Numbered from the stretch's first letter, positions 15,367 through 23,608 are shown. The stretch is 23,608 nt of DNA from Gammaproteobacteria bacterium (GCA_027484495.1 JAIXSW010000564.1:1-23608); one strand, 5' to 3'. Notes: generated by a model from the sequence alone, not told the origin. Made by a program: numbers and translations.

Positions 15367-17768
15367 TGCCTTTGATGAGTCCGGACGCTGCGGGGCAGCG
15401 TTATCAGTTATTCAGTGCCACCGCCATGCCGCAGGCCACGGCCTTTTTGTGGAATAAACACATGCTGGTGCAACTGAACTGCCGTGGTTACGCCACCGCG
15501 CAGTTTATGCAGCCGGAGCCGGCCAAATATGCCCATGCGCCGAATCTGGAAGCCAAGACTTTTATGCAGCCAGAGCAGCCGTATTACGCGCATCATCCGG
15601 GCCGTTTTGTTTATGTCAAAGATCAGGACAGCGGCGCGCTATGGTCTGTGCCTTATGAACCGGTACGGAAGCCGGCCGCGAGTTTTGTTTTTTCCGCTGG
15701 CGCGGCGGATATCTGCTGGCAGCTGGAACTCAGTGATGATTTGCGGCTGGAGTGGCGGCTGAGCCTGGCGCCGGATGCGCCGCTGGAGTTGTGGCAACTC
15801 AGAGTGCGGAATCTGGGGACCGCGACGCGCCGGCTGAGCCTGTATCCTTATTTTCCGGTCGGTTATATGTCCTGGATGAATCAGGGCGGGCGTTATGAGC
15901 CGGCATTGCAGGCGGTGGTGTGCAGCAGCGTGACGCCGTATCAGAAATATCCGGATTATTTCAAACAAAAAGACTTTAAAGATCAGACCTTTTTACTGGC
16001 GGAACGCGCGCCGCTGGCATGGGAGGCCAATCAGCAGCAGTTTGAAGGCGAAGGTGGGCTGGCGGCACCGGATGGGGTTGCAGCGGCGATGCTCAGGAAC
16101 GGCTGCGCCGACTATGAAACGCCGGCCTGTGCGCTGCAATATGATGTGGTGCTGTCGCCCGGCGCGACCGAGTTGTACCGCTTTGTCTTTGGTCCGGCGC
16201 GAGATCATGCTGAGATCGCCGCCATCCGGCAGCGTTTTTTTGGCCCAGCTGTTTCAGGCGCCACCGATGGTTTTACCGCGGCAGTGCAGGCGTATCGGGC
16301 GCAGCAGGCGGCCATCACCCCGGCCATTCAGATCAGTACACCGGACAGTGGGCTGGATAACTTCGTCAATCAGTGGTTACCGCGCCAGGTCTATTACCAT
16401 GGTGATGTGAACCGGCTGACCACAGATCCGCAGACGCGTAATTATCTGCAGGACCACATGGGCATGACGTATCTGGCGCCGGACGTGGCCAGAGCCGCCT
16501 TGCTGACCGCCTTGTCGCAACAGCATCAAAGCGGTGAAATGCCGGACGGGATTTTGCTGCACCCGGATGCGCAGCTCAAATACATCAATCAGGTGCCGCA
16601 TACTGACCAATGTGTCTGGTTGCCGCTGTTCCTGCGCGCTTATCTCGATGAAACCAACGACTGGTCCTTGCTGGACGAACACGTCGGCTATAAGGAAACC
16701 GCTGCCGGCACGACCACTGTGCGTGAACACCTGCACCGCGCCATGAATTGGCTCTGGCAGAAAAAAGACGACCGCTGTTTAAGTTACATTGAACAGGGCG
16801 ACTGGTGCGACCCGATGAATATGGTCGGCTACAAAGGCCGTGGGGTGTCGGGCTGGCTCAGTCTGGCGGCCGCTTATGCGCTGAATACCTGGGCCGATCT
16901 TTGTGAAAATCGGGGTGAAACCCAGGGCGAAACCGAGCTGGCGGCAGTATACCGGGCGCAAGCAAGCGCTTTTAATCAGGCGGTGAATCAATATTTGTGG
17001 GACGGCCAGTGGTATGGTCGCGGCATCACCGACGATGATGTGGTGTTTGGCATCCGCAAAGATCCGGAAGGCCGGATTTTTTTAAACCCACAAAGCTGGG
17101 CGCTGCTGAGCGGCGCGGCCAATCCGGCACAACAGCAAGCAATGCTGCTGGCGGTCGAAGCCCAGCTACAGACGCCGTTCGGCGTGCAGATGCTGGCGCC
17201 GGCATATACGGCGATGCGCGACGATGTTGGCCGGGTCACGCAAAAATTCCCGGGTTCGGCCGAAAACGGTTCTGTTTATAACCATGCTGCAGCTTTTTAT
17301 CTGTATGCCTTGTATCAGATAGGCGATGCCGACCGCGCGTTTCAGGTGCTGCGCCAGATGCTGCCGTCTGATGATGAGGCCGATCAGCGTCAGCGCGGTC
17401 AGTTTCCGGTGTTTTTGCCGAATTATTATCGGGGTGCTTTTACGCAATACCCGCGTACCGCCGGTCGTTCCAGTCAGCTGCTCAATACCGGCACTGTGCA
17501 TTGGCTGTATCGTTGCCTGATTGAACATCTGTTTGGCCTCAAAGGCGAAGGCAAGTGGCTGCGTATCGCACCGCAATTGCCAGCGCATTGGCCACAGGCG
17601 ACCGTCACGCGGCGTTTTCGCGGTGCGGTGATCGAGTGCAGTTTTAGCCGCCAGACTGGCATCGCTGCGCAACAGGTTTATCTGCAGAACCAGCTGCTGG
17701 CCGATGGGCTGTTGCCAGAGGTCCATTCCGGCCGGATTTACCGGCTGCGGGTGTTACTGCCGTTGTGA
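15366..17768 (+). CDS. GH94 phosphorylase, probable cellobionic acid phosphorylase
   Basis: An 800-residue cytosolic enzyme of glycoside hydrolase family 94. The expected reaction is 4-O-glucosyl-gluconate plus phosphate to glucose-1-phosphate plus gluconate. The N-terminal beta-sandwich covers about 1-290. The alpha/alpha barrel follows, with the likely general acid Asp482 in QGDWCDPMNMVGYKGRG, the YNHAAAFY segment (His) and TGTVHWLYR near the phosphate site. Arg623 and Lys627 (RVTQK) have the same spacing as the Arg609/Lys613 pair reported to bind the gluconate part in the Saccharophagus degradans enzyme (from memory). Cellobiose phosphorylases instead carry DWND-type motifs. The neighbouring kinase and GntR-type regulator fit gluconate as product. 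It overlaps the transporter stop by one base; a later Met4 is an alternative start. Confidence 0.87.
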   Translation: MPLMSPDAAGQRYQLFSATAMPQATAFLWNKHMLVQLNCRGYATAQFMQPEPAKYAHAPNLEAKTFMQPEQPYYAHHPGRFVYVKDQDSGALWSVPYEPVRKPAASFVFSAGAADICWQLELSDDLRLEWRLSLAPDAPLELWQLRVRNLGTATRRLSLYPYFPVGYMSWMNQGGRYEPALQAVVCSSVTPYQKYPDYFKQKDFKDQTFLLAERAPLAWEANQQQFEGEGGLAAPDGVAAAMLRNGCADYETPACALQYDVVLSPGATELYRFVFGPARDHAEIAAIRQRFFGPAVSGATDGFTAAVQAYRAQQAAITPAIQISTPDSGLDNFVNQWLPRQVYYHGDVNRLTTDPQTRNYLQDHMGMTYLAPDVARAALLTALSQQHQSGEMPDGILLHPDAQLKYINQVPHTDQCVWLPLFLRAYLDETNDWSLLDEHVGYKETAAGTTTVREHLHRAMNWLWQKKDDRCLSYIEQGDWCDPMNMVGYKGRGVSGWLSLAAAYALNTWADLCENRGETQGETELAAVYRAQASAFNQAVNQYLWDGQWYGRGITDDDVVFGIRKDPEGRIFLNPQSWALLSGAANPAQQQAMLLAVEAQLQTPFGVQMLAPAYTAMRDDVGRVTQKFPGSAENGSVYNHAAAFYLYALYQIGDADRAFQVLRQMLPSDDEADQRQRGQFPVFLPNYYRGAFTQYPRTAGRSSQLLNTGTVHWLYRCLIEHLFGLKGEGKWLRIAPQLPAHWPQATVTRRFRGAVIECSFSRQTGIAAQQVYLQNQLLADGLLPEVHSGRIYRLRVLLPL

Positions 17769-17775
17769 TTGTGCA

Positions 17776-17811
17776 GCGCTGCTGTGGCAAATTGTCGCAG
17801 CACGCGCTTTT
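17776..17811 (+). terminator. Probable Rho-independent terminator after the GH94 gene
   Basis: A 9-base stem with one bulged C (17776-17784 paired with 17798-17807) is followed by TTTTA, 7 bases after the stop. The short T-run makes it moderate. Confidence 0.55.
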
Positions 17812-17823
17812 ACCCCCTCCAAT

Positions 17824-17872
17824 TTGATTCTAATCAAGGTTTAAACCCTGCAAGCGGCGGACAATAGTCTGG
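17824..17872 (+). promoter_or_regulatory. Distal cydA promoter with perfect FNR/ANR box
   Basis: TTGATTCTAATCAA (17824-17837) matches the FNR consensus TTGAT-N4-ATCAA exactly. A -10-like GACAAT at 17860-17865 would place transcription start near 17872, so the box centre would sit at -41.5, the class II activation position. A perfect 10-base palindrome GGTTTAAACC abuts the box (17838-17847). Box seen; promoter inferred. Confidence 0.7.
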
Positions 17873-17902
17873 CGCTGATTGACTGCATCCCCGCGTGTTT
17901 CG

Positions 17903-17948
17903 CCTGAGGCTCTGTTGCAACAGAGCTCCGTTGCAACAGAGCCTCAGG
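17903..17948. repeat. Long inverted repeat made of two tandem palindromes
   Basis: A perfect 19-base inverted repeat (17903-17921 and 17930-17948) surrounds an 8-base loop. It is also two near-identical 18-base palindromes, GCTCTGTTGCAACAGAGC (17909-17926) and a copy with one change (17925-17942), spaced 16 bases apart. It lies between the two FNR boxes upstream of cydA. No T-run follows, so it is not a standard terminator. Role unknown. Confidence 0.85.
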
Positions 17949-17974
17949 GGACCAGCGCTATGGTGATGGCAAAT

Positions 17975-17988
17975 TTGATGTTGATCAA
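17975..17988 (+). promoter_or_regulatory. Second FNR/ANR box, proximal to cydA
   Basis: TTGATGTTGATCAA matches TTGAT-N4-ATCAA exactly, with its centre 151 bases after that of the first box. A -10-like TACATT at 18030-18035 would put this box near -60.5, close to a class I position; the -35 is poor. GTTAAT/CTTAAT/ACTAAT repeats on the minus strand at 18034-18060 could be ArcA-type elements. Confidence 0.65.
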
Positions 17989-18075
17989 TAACCCGGCAGT
18001 TAAGCGTCGCCGTTTTGCAAGACAGCGCTTACATTAGTAAATGATTAAGTAAATTAACCCCACAGGAGACGGTGG

Positions 18076-19632
18076 ATGGATATCGTCGAACTCTCGCGCT
18101 TGCAGTTTGCCTTTACGGCAATGTACCACTTTCTATTTGTGCCACTGACGCTCGGTATGACGTTTTTACTGGCGATCATGGAGTCGGTTTATGTGATGAC
18201 CGGCAAAGAAATTTACCGCGATATGACCAAGTTCTGGGGCAAGTTATTTGCCATTAACTTCGCGCTGGGGGTGACCACCGGCATCGCGATGGAATTCCAG
18301 TTTGGTACCAACTGGTCCTATTACTCGCATTATGTCGGCGATATTTTTGGCGCGCCGCTGGCGATTGAAGGCCTGATGGCGTTTTTCCTTGAATCGACCT
18401 TGGTTGGCCTGTTTTTCTTCGGCTGGGACCGGTTAAGCAAGGTGCAACATTTAGCCGTGACCTGGCTGGTGGCCTTAGGCTCTAACCTGTCGGCGCTGTG
18501 GATTTTGATTGCCAACGGCTGGATGCAAAACCCGGTCGGTGCAGAATTTAACTATGTGACGATGCGGATGGAAATGACCAGCTTCAGCGAAGTCATCTTT
18601 AATCCGGTGGCGCAGGTTAAGTTTGTCCATACCGTCTCGGCCGGTTATGTCACAGGCGCGATGTTTATTCTGGCGATTTCCGCCTGGTACATGCTTAAAG
18701 GCCGTGATTTAGCCTTTGCCCGCCGCAGTTTTGCCATTGCTTCGGCTTTTGGTCTGGCGGCTTCTGTGTCGGTGATTGTGCTCGGCGATGAATCCGGTTA
18801 TGAACTCGGCGACGTGCAGCGGGTGAAACTGGCTGCAGTGGAAGCGGAATGGGATACCCATCCGGCGCCGGCGTCTTTTACTGTGATTGGCGTGCCAAAC
18901 AGTGAAACGCAAACCACTGACTATGCCGTGAAAATTCCTTATGCGCTCGGTCTGATTGCCACCCGTTCACTGGATGAGCCGGTCAGTGGTCTGAAAGACT
19001 TAAAAGAGCAGCACCGCGCCCGCATTATCAACGGCATTGAAGCCTACCGCTTATTGCGTTTATTGCGCGGCGGCGATACTTCTGCCGAGACCAAAGCTGC
19101 GTTTGACAGCGTGAAAAAGGACTTGGGTTATGGCCTGTTAGTCACCGCTTATGCGGAAGACCCAAGCAAAGCCACGCCAGAGCAAATTCAGGCGGCAGTC
19201 GATGGCAGTATTCCGCAAGTGGCACCGATGTTCTGGAGCTTCCGCATCATGGTCGCGGCCGGTTTTGCCTTGTTGGTGATTTTTGCTCTGAGTTTCTACT
19301 ACAGCGCGAAACGGCTGGAAAAGAAACCTACCTGGCTGTTAAAAGCGGCCCTGTTTGGTCTGCCATTACCGTGGATCGCCTGTGAAGCTGGCTGGTTTGT
19401 CGCGGAATACGGTCGTCAGCCCTGGGCGGTCGGTGAAGTCCTGCCAACCCATATGGCAGCGTCTGGGTTAACCCCGGCCGAGATCTGGACCAGTCTGATC
19501 CTGATCACGGTGCTCTATACCATTTTCCTGATTATCGAAGTCTGGCTGATGCAGCATTTCGCCCGCAAAGGCCCGTCCAGCCTGCATACCGGCAAATACG
19601 ATTTCGAAACCGGCAAAGCGACTGAGGTGTAA
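18076..19632 (+). CDS. cydA: Cytochrome bd ubiquinol oxidase subunit I
   Basis: Oxidises ubiquinol and reduces oxygen to water with high affinity in the inner membrane. The 518 residues align with E. coli CydA almost throughout with one fewer N-terminal residue: heme b595 ligand His18, heme b558 ligand His185 (VKFVHTV), and the quinol-loop residues Lys251 and Glu256 (VKLAAVEAEW). It is the long Q-loop form. GWFVAEYGRQPWAVGEVLPT marks the C-terminal part. AGGAGA six to eleven bases before the ATG supports the start. The upstream region has two FNR boxes, consistent with oxygen control. It is the first gene of the cydABXDC cluster. Confidence 0.98.
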   Translation: MDIVELSRLQFAFTAMYHFLFVPLTLGMTFLLAIMESVYVMTGKEIYRDMTKFWGKLFAINFALGVTTGIAMEFQFGTNWSYYSHYVGDIFGAPLAIEGLMAFFLESTLVGLFFFGWDRLSKVQHLAVTWLVALGSNLSALWILIANGWMQNPVGAEFNYVTMRMEMTSFSEVIFNPVAQVKFVHTVSAGYVTGAMFILAISAWYMLKGRDLAFARRSFAIASAFGLAASVSVIVLGDESGYELGDVQRVKLAAVEAEWDTHPAPASFTVIGVPNSETQTTDYAVKIPYALGLIATRSLDEPVSGLKDLKEQHRARIINGIEAYRLLRLLRGGDTSAETKAAFDSVKKDLGYGLLVTAYAEDPSKATPEQIQAAVDGSIPQVAPMFWSFRIMVAAGFALLVIFALSFYYSAKRLEKKPTWLLKAALFGLPLPWIACEAGWFVAEYGRQPWAVGEVLPTHMAASGLTPAEIWTSLILITVLYTIFLIIEVWLMQHFARKGPSSLHTGKYDFETGKATEV

Positions 19633-19633
19633 C

Positions 19634-20770
19634 ATGGATTACGAATTTTTAAGATTTATCTGGTGGTTATTGATTGGCGTGCTGTTTATCGGCTTTGCCA
19701 TTACCGACGGTTTTGATATGGGCGTGGGTGCGTTGTTAAAAGTGGTCGGTAAAAACGACATGGAACGACGGGTGATGATTAATGCCGTTGCGCCGCACTG
19801 GGACGGCAATCAGGTCTGGCTCATCACCGCCGGTGGCGCTCTATTTGCCGCCTGGCCACCGGTCTATGCCACCGCATTCAGTGGCTTTTATCTGGCGATG
19901 ATGCTGACGTTGGCCGCTTTGTTTATGCGTCCGATTGGCTTTGATTACCGCTCGAAGCTGGAAAATCCGGCCTGGCGCAGCAACTGGGATTGGGCGCTGA
20001 CCTTTGGCTCGGCTGTACCGCCGATCATTTTTGGTGTGGCCTTTGGTAATTTGTTGCAAGGCGTGCCGTTCCATTTTGACGAACTGCTGCGTATCAAATA
20101 CACCGGTAGCTTCTTTGCGCTGTTAAACCCATTTGCGCTGTTGGTGGGCGTGCTGAGCTTGCTGATGTTTGTCAGTCAGGGCGCGGCTTATCTGCAGATG
20201 AAAACTGAAGGCGACATCCTCAAACGTAGTCAAACTGTGGGATTCATTGCCGGTTTAGGCGCTGCAGCTTTGTTTGTGCTGGCTGGCGTTTGGCTCAATG
20301 CCGGCATTGATGGTTATGTTGTTACCAGCGCTTTGGATAGTAATGCGATTAACAATGCCGTCAGCAAAACCGTCGAAGTGCGCAGTGGGGCCTGGTTGCA
20401 GAACTATGCCAGCTACCCGCTGTTGTGGCTGGCACCAGTATTAGGCGTGGCTGCATTTGCGCTGAGCGGACTGCTGAGCAAAGCAGGCAAAGGCGCACTG
20501 GCATTCCTGCTGACTTCATTGGGCCAGGCCGGCGTGATCCTGACCTGTGGCATTGCGATGTTCCCGTTTGTCATGCCATCCAGTTCGATGCCGAACCACA
20601 GTCTGACCATGTGGGATGCAACATCCAGTGAGCTGACGCTGAAAATCATGTTCTTTGTTGCCTGTGTGTTTGTGCCTATTGTGCTGGGTTATACCATCTG
20701 GAGTTATATCAAGATGTTTGGCCGGCTCAACGAGCAGCAGATCCGTGACAACTCCCATTCTTTGTATTGA
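19634..20770 (+). CDS. cydB: Cytochrome bd ubiquinol oxidase subunit II
   Basis: A 378-residue partner of CydA with eight to nine membrane helices. Characteristic parts are FIGFAITDGFDMGVG (about 20-34), NAVAPHWDGNQVWLITAGGALFAAWP (about 51-76), FALLNPFALLVG, and FPFVMPSSSMPNHSLTMWDATSS near the C terminus. The length matches the E. coli subunit (379). The start is 1 base after the cydA stop, so the two are translated together. Confidence 0.98.
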   Translation: MDYEFLRFIWWLLIGVLFIGFAITDGFDMGVGALLKVVGKNDMERRVMINAVAPHWDGNQVWLITAGGALFAAWPPVYATAFSGFYLAMMLTLAALFMRPIGFDYRSKLENPAWRSNWDWALTFGSAVPPIIFGVAFGNLLQGVPFHFDELLRIKYTGSFFALLNPFALLVGVLSLLMFVSQGAAYLQMKTEGDILKRSQTVGFIAGLGAAALFVLAGVWLNAGIDGYVVTSALDSNAINNAVSKTVEVRSGAWLQNYASYPLLWLAPVLGVAAFALSGLLSKAGKGALAFLLTSLGQAGVILTCGIAMFPFVMPSSSMPNHSLTMWDATSSELTLKIMFFVACVFVPIVLGYTIWSYIKMFGRLNEQQIRDNSHSLY

Positions 20771-20785
20771 TAGAAGGACAACATC

Positions 20786-20899
20786 ATGTGGTATTTCGCC
20801 TGGATTTTAGGAGTATTACTGGCCTGTTCTTTTGGCATCATCAATGCGATGTGGCTGGAACTGAACGGCTACGCGGAAGAGGAGCAAGGCGCTGACTAA
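20786..20899 (+). CDS. cydX: Cytochrome bd oxidase small subunit CydX
   Basis: A 37-residue single-helix peptide beginning MWYFAWILGVLLACSFGIIN and continuing with MWLELNGYAEEE, the CydX/YbgT signature. In E. coli CydX stabilises the CydAB hemes. It lies 15 bases after cydB, with AGAAGGA seven bases before the ATG. The C-terminal acidic tail is typical. The following cydD frame overlaps its end. Confidence 0.95.
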   Translation: MWYFAWILGVLLACSFGIINAMWLELNGYAEEEQGAD

Positions 20900-22676
20900 G
20901 TCTGTTCTGAATAGCGCCCGGCCTTTATTACAGCAGTGGCTGCAGCCGTACCGGCCGCGGCTACTGCTGGCTGTGTTTGCAGCGGCACTGTCAGTGCCGC
21001 TGTTGCTTTGGCAGATGTGGTGTCTGGCGCTGTTGGCTGACGCCATGCTGGCTGCTGCTCTGCCCGCCGCTCTGCCCGCCGCAGCGCTGTCACCGGTAAC
21101 TTCAGCGCCGGAATTTCCCTTGGCATTATTCTGGCAGTTTGCGCTGGCTTTTGTGCTGCGCCAGCTGTGTTTGCTGCTGCGCGATGGGCTGACGCAACAA
21201 AGCAGTCGTTTGTTACGGGCTGACCTGCGCCAACAATTGCTGAACCGGCTGGCGGCGCAAGGCCCGGCGCGGCAACGCTTTGGCAGTGACGGCTTGTTGT
21301 CGACCTTATTGACCGAACAAATCGATGCGTTGGACGGTTATATCAGCCGCTATTGGCCCCAACTGTTTCAGGTGATCTGGACGCCACTGTGTATTGCCAT
21401 CGTCGTATGTTGGCACAGCTTGTTAGCCGGGATGTTATTACTGATCACCGCACCGCTGGTGCCACTTTTTATGATTCTGGTGGGTCGTGAGGCCAGCAAA
21501 GCCAGCAGTGAAAAACTGGCAGAATTAGGCCGGATGGGCGCTCGGCTCTGGCAATTTTTGCAGGGGTTGTCGCTGCTGCGCCGGCTCAATGCGATCCCAC
21601 AGGCGACCGCGCAGCTGGAGCATGCCACAGAGCGCTATCGGCAAAGTTCATTACAAGTGTTGCGGCTGGCATTTTTGTCGACGGCAGTACTGGAATTGTT
21701 TGCCTCGCTCGCCATCGCGCTGGTGGCGTTGTATTTAGGCCTTGGACTTTTGGGTGAATTGCCCTGGGCTAAAGGTGAAGTGCCGGTGGCTTTTGCGCCG
21801 GCGTTGTTTATTTTGTTGCTGGCGCCGGAGTTTTATCAGCCGCTGCGCCAGCTCGGCGCTGATTATCATGCCAAAGCGCAGGCTGAAGCCGCGGCGCTGG
21901 CGCTTAAACCGCTTTGGTTGCTGCCGTCATTACCGATGCAATCGCTGCGAGCCGACAGTCCAGCAACTGAGCGTAAGTCCTCCGCCAGTTTACCGAGCGA
22001 AAAGACGCCACTGATCCAATTGCAGCAGATCCGGCTTGGCACAGAGGCCAAGCCGCGCTTAGTGATCCCACAATTACAGATCAGGGCGGGTGAGCGCTTG
22101 CTGCTGCAGGGCGACAGCGGTAGTGGCAAATCTTCGTTATTACAATTACTGGCCGGTTTTGCCGACTTTGACGGCGACTATCAGTTTGCCGGTCAGCAGT
22201 TTGCAGCCAACAACAGGCCACAGCTTTGGTCGCAACTGAGTTATCTGACGCAAACCCCGGAATTGTTCGCCGGCACTGTGGCTGAGAATTTGCGAATGGC
22301 CTTGCCTGGCGCCACTGATACTGTGTTGACCGCTGCGCTGCAACAGGTTGGGTTGCTGGCGGAACTGGGCGTGGCTACTGCGCTTAACTATCACTTAGGG
22401 GAAGCCGGGCAGGGCTTATCCGGGGGACAGCAGCAGCGGCTGTGTCTGGCGCGGCTGTTGCTGGCGGATCGGGCCTTATGGTTGCTGGATGAGCCTTTTG
22501 CCGAGCTGGACCAGCACACTGCCGCTGAGTTGGCGGTGTTGCTGGCGCGGCTGAGTACCGGCCGTACGCTGCTGATCGCCAGCCATCAGTGGCAACAGCT
22601 GAGCTTCCTGGATGGTGCTTTGGTATTACAGCAAGGCCAGATTAGCGGGCGGCAGCCACTCGGGGAGTTCGGATGA
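20892..22676 (+). CDS. cydD: CydDC exporter ATP-binding/permease subunit CydD (start uncertain)
   Basis: One half of the CydDC ABC exporter that moves cysteine/glutathione to the periplasm and is needed for cytochrome bd assembly. The membrane domain comes first, including ILLLAPEFYQPLRQLGADYHAKAQA, typical of CydD. The nucleotide-binding domain has Walker A GDSGSGKSS (first Gly codon at 22110), signature LSGGQQQR and Walker B ALWLLDEPF. The first standard start is GTG at 20973, but homology to E. coli CydD (ARPLLQQWLQPYRPRLLL) begins before it, and no ATG, GTG or TTG exists in frame between the TGA at 20862 and 20973. CTG at 20892, 7 bases after GGAG, is the best candidate; CTG at 20907 is another. 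The end overlaps cydC as ATGA. Confidence 0.9.
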   Translation: MTKSVLNSARPLLQQWLQPYRPRLLLAVFAAALSVPLLLWQMWCLALLADAMLAAALPAALPAAALSPVTSAPEFPLALFWQFALAFVLRQLCLLLRDGLTQQSSRLLRADLRQQLLNRLAAQGPARQRFGSDGLLSTLLTEQIDALDGYISRYWPQLFQVIWTPLCIAIVVCWHSLLAGMLLLITAPLVPLFMILVGREASKASSEKLAELGRMGARLWQFLQGLSLLRRLNAIPQATAQLEHATERYRQSSLQVLRLAFLSTAVLELFASLAIALVALYLGLGLLGELPWAKGEVPVAFAPALFILLLAPEFYQPLRQLGADYHAKAQAEAAALALKPLWLLPSLPMQSLRADSPATERKSSASLPSEKTPLIQLQQIRLGTEAKPRLVIPQLQIRAGERLLLQGDSGSGKSSLLQLLAGFADFDGDYQFAGQQFAANNRPQLWSQLSYLTQTPELFAGTVAENLRMALPGATDTVLTAALQQVGLLAELGVATALNYHLGEAGQGLSGGQQQRLCLARLLLADRALWLLDEPFAELDQHTAAELAVLLARLSTGRTLLIASHQWQQLSFLDGALVLQQGQISGRQPLGEFG

Positions 22677-23608
22677 AGCCACAAAAACACCGGTTGATCC
22701 GCTTGCGGGATCTGTGGCTGAAACACAAAGCGGGCTGGAGCTTCAGTTTTGGCTTAGGCGTGCTGACCGTATTTGCCACTGTGGCACTGTTGGCCTGGTC
22801 CGGTTGGTTTATCAGCGCCGCCGCGGCAGCCGGCGTTGGCGCCAGTTTTAACTATTTAAGACCCGGCGCTTTGATCCGGCTGTTTGCCATCATGCGCACG
22901 GCCGGTCGTTATGGCGAGCGGGTGTTGTCGCATGCCTTAGTGCTGCGTTTGCTGGCAGCGCTGCGGGTGCAGGTGTTTGTCTCTCTGGCTCAGCAAAGTG
23001 GCGATACCGTGTTGGCCGGCGGTGACCGTTTACAACGGCTGATTGCCGATATCGATGTGCTGGACCAGCTGCCGCTGCGGCTGTTGAACCCATTGGGTTA
23101 TGCCAGCTTGCTGAGTGCGGCTTTTTTGTTTCTGCTATTGATGCTGTTGCCCGACGCCTTTTGGCCGGTTACGGCGCTGTTGCTGGTCCTTGCGCTGTCG
23201 ATTGTGGTTGCCTCCCGCAAAGGCGCCGACGGGCCGGTGCAACAAGCGGCTACCGAAGTGCAGTTGCAGGGGCGACGGCGTGGCTTGCTGCTGGAAAATC
23301 TGCAATTGCTGACCACTTTATTAACCACGGGCCATTGGCAGCAGCGCCAACAGCAGTTTATCCAGCTCGATCAACAGGTGCTGCAATTACAACAACGGCA
23401 GCAATATGGCCAGCTGGCAGCGCAGTGGTTATTGCAGCTGCTGATCTTGGCGGGCCTCGCCGCTTTATGCTGGCCGATGTTGACGGCACTGCTCGCACAG
23501 CAACCATTTCCGCTTGCGGTGCCGCTCTGGCTTGGCCTGGTGCTCGGCTGGCTGGGGCTGTCCGAGCTGTTGTTTCCATTGTTACTGCTGCCACAAAGCT
23601 ATGGTCAG
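22673..23608 (+). CDS. cydC: CydDC exporter subunit CydC, N-terminal part (cut by window end)
   Basis: The frame starts with ATG overlapping the cydD stop (ATGA) and stays open to the last base, giving 312 residues. The sequence follows the E. coli CydC membrane domain: LLAWSGWFISAAAAAGVG (SGWFLSASAVAG in E. coli), SFNYLRPGA, RTAGRYGERVLSH, and RLIADIDVLDQLPLRLLNP. The ATP-binding domain should lie beyond the window. It forms the CydDC heterodimer with the preceding product. Confidence 0.93.
   Translation, partial: MKPQKHRLIRLRDLWLKHKAGWSFSFGLGVLTVFATVALLAWSGWFISAAAAAGVGASFNYLRPGALIRLFAIMRTAGRYGERVLSHALVLRLLAALRVQVFVSLAQQSGDTVLAGGDRLQRLIADIDVLDQLPLRLLNPLGYASLLSAAFLFLLLMLLPDAFWPVTALLLVLALSIVVASRKGADGPVQQAATEVQLQGRRRGLLLENLQLLTTLLTTGHWQQRQQQFIQLDQQVLQLQQRQQYGQLAAQWLLQLLILAGLAALCWPMLTALLAQQPFPLAVPLWLGLVLGWLGLSELLFPLLLLPQSYGQ

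Noticed and set aside
17903..17948. Reading the long inverted repeat as the GH94 terminator
   Set aside because: No T-run follows, and a better hairpin with TTTTA lies directly after the stop at 17776-17811.

Overview
The window looks like a chromosomal segment of a free-living gammaproteobacterium, probably Rheinheimera, Alishewanella or a nearby alteromonad-type genus. This is an inference from the very Escherichia-like cydA and glmS, the DeoR regulator-glmS pairing and the cellobionate genes. No rRNA, tRNA, transposase, phage gene or CRISPR array was seen. Coding density is high and neighbouring genes often overlap by TGATG or ATGA.

Layout. (1) 2-1495: C-terminal part of a membrane sensor histidine kinase whose 5' end lies outside the window. 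(2) 1500-4260: a promoter with repeated CGAAA elements, a DeoR-family regulator and glmS, which supplies glucosamine-6-phosphate for the cell wall, closed by a strong terminator. (3) 4287-7200: a large polytopic DUF2339 membrane protein, ending in a perfect hairpin shared with the convergent gene. (4) 7221-11995, minus strand: a secreted BAAT-like alpha/beta hydrolase, an orphan periplasmic solute-binding-like protein, and a tight four-gene operon (serine beta-lactamase-like hydrolase, DUF6249 membrane protein, ECF sigma factor, 76-residue membrane protein). (5) 12108-17811: a divergent carbohydrate locus with a GntR-like LacI regulator, a GntK-type kinase, a GPH-family symporter and a GH94 phosphorylase whose sequence points to cellobionic acid phosphorylase. 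(6) 17824-23608: the cytochrome bd locus cydA-cydB-cydX-cydD-cydC, with cydC cut by the window end. Its upstream region has two perfect FNR/ANR boxes and an unusual tandem palindrome.

The most coherent system is the cellobionate locus. The inferred route is uptake of cellobionate by the symporter, phosphorolysis to glucose-1-phosphate plus gluconate, and phosphorylation of gluconate to 6-phosphogluconate by the kinase. The regulator would sense gluconate or 6-phosphogluconate. Two closely matching operator-like sites, one in the divergent promoter region and one inside the 3' end of the kinase gene, suggest separate or looped control of kinase and transporter/phosphorylase. The cyd locus is an oxygen-responsive unit holding both the oxidase and its CydDC assembly exporter. 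The ECF sigma operon lacks a recognisable anti-sigma factor and may be a small cell-envelope response module.
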